A DNA stretch of 8,198 bases, taken from positions 1-8,198 of the forward strand of contig JAFWDF010000101.1 of the NCBI GenBank assembly GCA_017534025.1, given 5' to 3'. This document shows positions 5,109-8,198 of this stretch, in pieces (the first letter of the stretch is position 1; every line of letters starts with the position of its first letter). The notes under the pieces were generated by a model. It was not told the DNA's origin and ran no database searches. It worked only from the letters and a program-made list of their open reading frames with translations. A program made the translations under genes and the position numbers. Origin of the DNA: Bacillota bacterium. Lineage in GTDB: Bacteria; Bacillota; Clostridia; Peptostreptococcales; Anaerovoracaceae.

Positions 5109-7214
5109 TTATTTACCGCTCTGCTTTTCTGCTCTGTACAGGAAGGTCACGATCTGTCCGCGGGTACACCGGTCATCCGGCGAAAACGAATTCTCCGAAG
5201 TGCCTTTTGTAATTCCCTTCGAAACGGCCCACAGCACCGCTTTGTAATAATAACTGCCCGCTTTCACATCCCGGAACGGATTTTTTCCGCTGACCGCCGG
5301 CAATCCTGCTGCGCGGTAAAGAAAAGCTGACACCTGCCCGCGGGTACAGCTTTCCTCCGGGCTGAAAGTATCCGGACCGGTTCCGCTGGTAATGTCATTC
5401 TCCACGGCCCACAATACTGCTTTGTAATAATAACTGCCGGCCTTCACATCCCGGAACGGATTCTTCAAACCGGCCGGTTCCGGACAGCCTCTGCTCCGCC
5501 ACAGAAAAGTCACGATCTGCCCCCGGGTACAGTCTTCATCCGGCGAAAACAGCCCCGCCGATGTGCCGTTTGTCACACCCTGTGCCACCGCCCAGCACAC
5601 CGGATCCGCGTAATAATCCTTGACATAAACGTCACCGAATCCGCCTGCCGGCGTATACTTTGCCGCTATGGCTTTCAGATCACTTCCGTAATGGACATAC
5701 TCCTCATACAGGCAATTCCTGGTGTCGATCTTCATCTCTGCCCAGCTGCTGCGGGTCCCGCCATAATAAATGTTATCCATATCCCGGCAGCCGCCCGTCG
5801 CGTAATCGCCGACGCTCTTTACGCTGGCCGGTATCCCCAGCACCCGCAGCCGGGAACAGTTTCCAAACGTCCAGTCCTCTATTTTCTGCACCCCGGAAGG
5901 GATAAATACAGCCGTCAGAGATTTGCATTCATAGAAGGCATTTTCCCCGATCGACTGCACGGTATCCGGAATATTGATCACGGCAAGGGAATGACACCCC
6001 CAGAAAACGGTTTTCCCGATCCCGGTCAGTCCCTCCGGCAGCCTTATTTCCGGCAGAGAAGAACAATCCGCAAACGTCCATTCCGGCAGCTCTTTGATCC
6101 CCGCCGGCACCACCACGCGGTCCTCCCAGCTCCGGCACCCGTCGAAAGCCAGATTTCCCAATGAAACGAGTGTGGACGGAAGATTCATGTGCCGCAGGGA
6201 CACGCAATCAACAAACGCCCAGTCTTCGATCCGCTCCAGCCCTTCCGGCAGGGTTAATGTCTTCAGCGCGGAGCAGTCCATGAATGCCTGACAACCTATT
6301 GTAACGGTGTTCCGCGGAATATTCACCTTCTCCAGTGAGGTACAGCCGGAAAACATACTCGGCCCGATTGTTGCCAGATTCTCCGGCAGAACTACTTCCT
6401 TCAGCCCGGTGCAGCCCCGGCAGATGAGATATCCGTAGTCCCCGTCCGCTTCCAAGGTGGCCGGCACCGTCAGCTTTGTCAGTCCGGCGCAGCCGATGAA
6501 GGCAGTCGCCTGCTCAATCTTCTGCACATACGACGGAATCGTAAAAGCGCCGGATTTGCCGCCCGGATACGCATATAACGACGCCAGGTCTTTTGTATAA
6601 AGCACCCCGTCCACGGAACAATACTTCCCGTTAGATGGCTCCACCGTGATACTCTGCAGCGATATGCAGTATGGAAAAGGATTGCCGTAAATGGATTCCA
6701 CACCCGCCGGAATCGTAATGGTTTTCAGGGCGCTGCATCTTTCAAAAACATGGAAACCGATGGTTTTCAGCGAGGACGGCAACTGCACGCTTTCCAGCTG
6801 TTCGCACCATGCAAACGCGGATGAGCTGAGCATCGTCAGACCTTCCGGCAGCTGCACTTCCTGCAGATTATTACAGAATGTGAAGGACCCGTGGGAAACT
6901 TTGGTAATCCCCTGTCTGACAACCACCTTCCGGATGTCGGCCAGATAGTCATGCCACGGAGGATATTTGTCAGCACCTGCCCAGGTGTAAGTATTGCCGT
7001 CCCGTTCCGCATTAAAATCCTCCATTTCCCCTGTGCCGCTCACCGTCAGGACACCGTCTTTCGTCAGGGTCCAGGACGCGGACGGCCCGCAGGTTCCGCG
7101 CGCGGTAATCTCCGCCGCATGTCCCGCAGGAGCGGACAGCAGCAGAAGCAGGAGCACGAGCAGGCAAATTCTGCCGGCAGGAACGGCATGACCCGAAATG
7201 TTATATTTTGTCAT
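5109..7214 (-). CDS. Secreted BspA-like leucine-rich-repeat protein with three SLH domains
   Basis: This 701-residue protein is built for export and cell-wall attachment. It has a signal peptide (about 1-33: Arg15, a Leu-rich core, cleavage near GHA-A). Next is an N-terminal domain common before such repeats (SWTLTKDGVLTVSGTGEM, about 47-64), then about 15 LRR_5/BspA-type repeats of roughly 23 residues (about 95-480). Each repeat shows a pattern like AFxxCxxLxxxxIPxxVxxIG with a conserved Cys. Residues 194-242 form the longer SVDGVLYTKDL...YPGG insert known from this family. A YYGGTRSSWAEM segment closes the repeats. Three SLH domains end the protein (524-584, 585-644, 645-701), and such domains bind secondary wall polysaccharide. 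All three carry CTRGQ where classical SLH domains have ITRAE-like residues. GAGGA lies 6 nt before the ATG. It follows the GNAT gene by 13 nt, suggesting co-transcription. Its ligand is unknown; adhesion to host or particle surfaces is a family-based guess. Confidence 0.92.
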   Translation of the reverse strand: MTKYNISGHAVPAGRICLLVLLLLLLSAPAGHAAEITARGTCGPSASWTLTKDGVLTVSGTGEMEDFNAERDGNTYTWAGADKYPPWHDYLADIRKVVVRQGITKVSHGSFTFCNNLQEVQLPEGLTMLSSSAFAWCEQLESVQLPSSLKTIGFHVFERCSALKTITIPAGVESIYGNPFPYCISLQSITVEPSNGKYCSVDGVLYTKDLASLYAYPGGKSGAFTIPSYVQKIEQATAFIGCAGLTKLTVPATLEADGDYGYLICRGCTGLKEVVLPENLATIGPSMFSGCTSLEKVNIPRNTVTIGCQAFMDCSALKTLTLPEGLERIEDWAFVDCVSLRHMNLPSTLVSLGNLAFDGCRSWEDRVVVPAGIKELPEWTFADCSSLPEIRLPEGLTGIGKTVFWGCHSLAVINIPDTVQSIGENAFYECKSLTAVFIPSGVQKIEDWTFGNCSRLRVLGIPASVKSVGDYATGGCRDMDNIYYGGTRSSWAEMKIDTRNCLYEEYVHYGSDLKAIAAKYTPAGGFGDVYVKDYYADPVCWAVAQGVTNGTSAGLFSPDEDCTRGQIVTFLWRSRGCPEPAGLKNPFRDVKAGSYYYKAVLWAVENDITSGTGPDTFSPEESCTRGQVSAFLYRAAGLPAVSGKNPFRDVKAGSYYYKAVLWAVSKGITKGTSENSFSPDDRCTRGQIVTFLYRAEKQSGK
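5224..5462 (-). repeat. Near-identical DNA repeat in adjacent SLH domains
   Basis: The segments 5224-5282 and 5404-5462 differ at only 5 of 59 positions by eye and are exactly 180 bp (60 codons) apart. They encode the shared NPFRDVKAGSYYYKAVLWAV block that begins SLH domains 2 and 3. Synonymous positions are largely conserved too, which points to recent duplication or gene conversion of the SLH unit. The equivalent part of SLH domain 1 has diverged. Confidence 0.75.
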
Positions 7215-7227
7215 AATCGATCCTCAT

Positions 7228-7812
7228 TCAGATACCGGCAGCCGAAAGTTCCCTTTCTTCCCATTCCTTCTTCAGAATGGCATACTGCATGGTGTTCTCA
7301 TATTTCGGCGTTCCGTCCGGATTATTCACAAAGGAAATGAATTCCATGAACAGCCCTTCCCTGCGCATTCCCATCTTCTCACAGAGACGCTGGCTCGACA
7401 CATTATAATCCTCCACATAGGTATAAATCCGGCGCGCGCCTTTCTCGCGGAACAGATAATCATAGAAAGCCCTGGTTGCTTCAAATGCGTACCCTTTGCT
7501 CTGGTACGCTTCATTCAGCATCCCGCACGGGCTGAATGTATCTGCCGGTGCATCGGCATTTCCATGCGGGTCTCCGGACTCCGGAAAGCCGAATATTTCA
7601 CCGATAACCTTCCCGGTCTCCTTCAGTTCCATGGCGAAATAATACTCCGCATCGCCGGCGCGCCGGATCATTTCTTCCCTCGCCGCTTCCGGCGAATCCA
7701 GCTTCATGCATTCAAAGCAGGTTACCGCCGGCTGCGCCAGATACTCGAATACGTCCGCCGCATCACTTTCCCTGAACGGCCGGAGAATCAATCTTTCCGT
7801 TTCAACAATCAT
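7228..7812 (-). CDS. GNAT-family N-acetyltransferase (RimJ/RimL-like)
   Basis: This cytoplasmic protein of 194 residues should transfer an acetyl group from acetyl-CoA to an amine, but the acceptor is unknown. The start ETERLILRPFRESDA (4-18) is the signature opening of the RimJ/RimL-like GNAT subgroup. The acetyl-CoA pyrophosphate-binding segment is NEAYQSKGYAFEA (100-112), matching the Q/R-x-x-G-x-G/A pattern. YNVSSQRLCEKMGMRREG (136-153) is the usual C-terminal motif in which a conserved Asn and Ser/Arg line the CoA site. Its start overlaps the end of the upstream cobalamin gene by 11 nt, and AAAGGAGA lies 6 nt before the ATG, so translational coupling is likely. The LRR-SLH gene follows after 13 nt. 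Nothing in the sequence links it to corrin chemistry; ribosomal-protein, antibiotic or small-amine acetylation are all open. Confidence 0.88.
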   Translation of the reverse strand: MIVETERLILRPFRESDAADVFEYLAQPAVTCFECMKLDSPEAAREEMIRRAGDAEYYFAMELKETGKVIGEIFGFPESGDPHGNADAPADTFSPCGMLNEAYQSKGYAFEATRAFYDYLFREKGARRIYTYVEDYNVSSQRLCEKMGMRREGLFMEFISFVNNPDGTPKYENTMQYAILKKEWEERELSAAGI

Positions 7813-8198
7813 GTCCCGTCTCCTTTCCTTTTACGATAATCGTAGTCATATAGTACGCTTCCTCCGGAATCTCCGCAGCGCTGAAATACCGCCGCTCGCC
7901 GGGCATGCCGCAGTCCGCCGCGGCATACACCCGGATCCGGCCGGCCTGCTCCATCTCCATCAGCTTCGCCCGGATGGCCGCCGTGTTCTTTCCGCATTTC
8001 ATAATCACTTTGGTGCCCGGAAGCTCCAGTGCCTTTTCAATATCGCTCTGCCCCGTAAGGATATGCAGTTCTTCATCTCCTTCACACAGATCGATGCCCA
8101 GGCTGGAGGCCGCCGCGCAGAAAGACGGCACCCCGTTCACCACATGCACCGGAAAGCCCTTCTGCCGGGCCAGTTCCGCCATATAATGAAAAGTAGAA
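7802..8198 (-). CDS. cbiL: Precorrin-2/cobalt-factor II C20-methyltransferase, 3' part
   Basis: Only the last 131 residues are in the window; the gene runs off the right edge, and about 100 N-terminal residues of a typical 230-residue enzyme are missing. The enzyme uses S-adenosylmethionine to methylate C20 of precorrin-2 (aerobic, CobI) or cobalt-factor II (anaerobic, CbiL) in cobalamin ring synthesis. The visible start STFHYM fits the 'YSTYxY' segment of CbiL/CobI. VNGVPSFCAAASSLGIDLCEGDEELHILTG is the family core, and GTKVIMKCGKN followed by YYMTTIIVKGKE near the C terminus is typical of clostridial members. The first in-frame ATG here (8180-8182) is internal, not the true start. An anaerobe favours the CbiL reaction by inference. 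The stop overlaps the GNAT start by 11 nt, so more cobalamin genes are expected beyond the right edge. Confidence 0.85.
   Translation of the reverse strand, partial: STFHYMAELARQKGFPVHVVNGVPSFCAAASSLGIDLCEGDEELHILTGQSDIEKALELPGTKVIMKCGKNTAAIRAKLMEMEQAGRIRVYAAADCGMPGERRYFSAAEIPEEAYYMTTIIVKGKETGHDC

Noticed and set aside
5109..7214. The LRR-SLH gene as a horizontally acquired island.
   Set aside because: There are no mobile-element genes, attachment repeats or obvious shift in base composition at its borders, and it is tightly packed with its upstream neighbour.

Overview
The window looks like chromosomal DNA from an anaerobic member of the Bacillota, class Clostridia. The pointers are AT-rich intergenic DNA with good sigma-A-type promoters, AGGAGG-type ribosome binding sites, a clostridial-style thiolase, a BspA-like leucine-rich-repeat protein anchored by SLH domains, and a DUF364 (heavy-metal-chelation family) gene beside a molybdate-type transporter. 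The genus cannot be fixed from the sequence alone. I saw no insertion sequence, phage gene, CRISPR array, tRNA or rRNA.

Layout, left to right. (1) Positions 22-762, plus strand: a two-domain DUF4213/DUF364 protein with a cysteine-rich segment. (2) Positions 816-3274, minus strand: a complete molybdate/tungstate ABC transporter in the order binding lipoprotein (modA), permease (modB), ATPase (modC), converging on the DUF364 gene. (3) Positions 3278-3773: a 496-bp gene-free region. Its right part holds three stem-loops that end thiolase transcription. Its left part is AT-rich and holds two candidate modA promoters plus a pair of 11-bp direct repeats. (4) Positions 3774-4958, minus strand: an acetyl-CoA C-acetyltransferase (thiolase) as a single-gene unit. 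Two candidate promoters lie upstream, each next to a GTGT-N6-ACAC dyad. (5) Positions 5109-8198, minus strand: three tightly packed genes. These are a cobalamin-pathway C20-methyltransferase (cut by the window edge), a GNAT acetyltransferase overlapping it by 11 nt, and 13 nt further on a 701-residue secreted LRR protein with three SLH domains.

How they fit together: modABC imports molybdate or tungstate for pterin enzymes. The DUF364 protein may bind or handle a metal or metal-cofactor intermediate, but its role is inferred from family and neighbourhood only. Thiolase links acetyl-CoA and acetoacetyl-CoA in C4 (butyrate-type) metabolism. The CbiL-like enzyme belongs to corrin-ring synthesis. 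The GNAT and LRR-SLH genes are packed like an operon behind it but have no obvious functional link to it.

The best leads are regulatory: the paired dyads about 104 bp apart around the thiolase promoters, and the direct repeats over the modA -10 element. I found no clear case for a wholly new multi-gene system.
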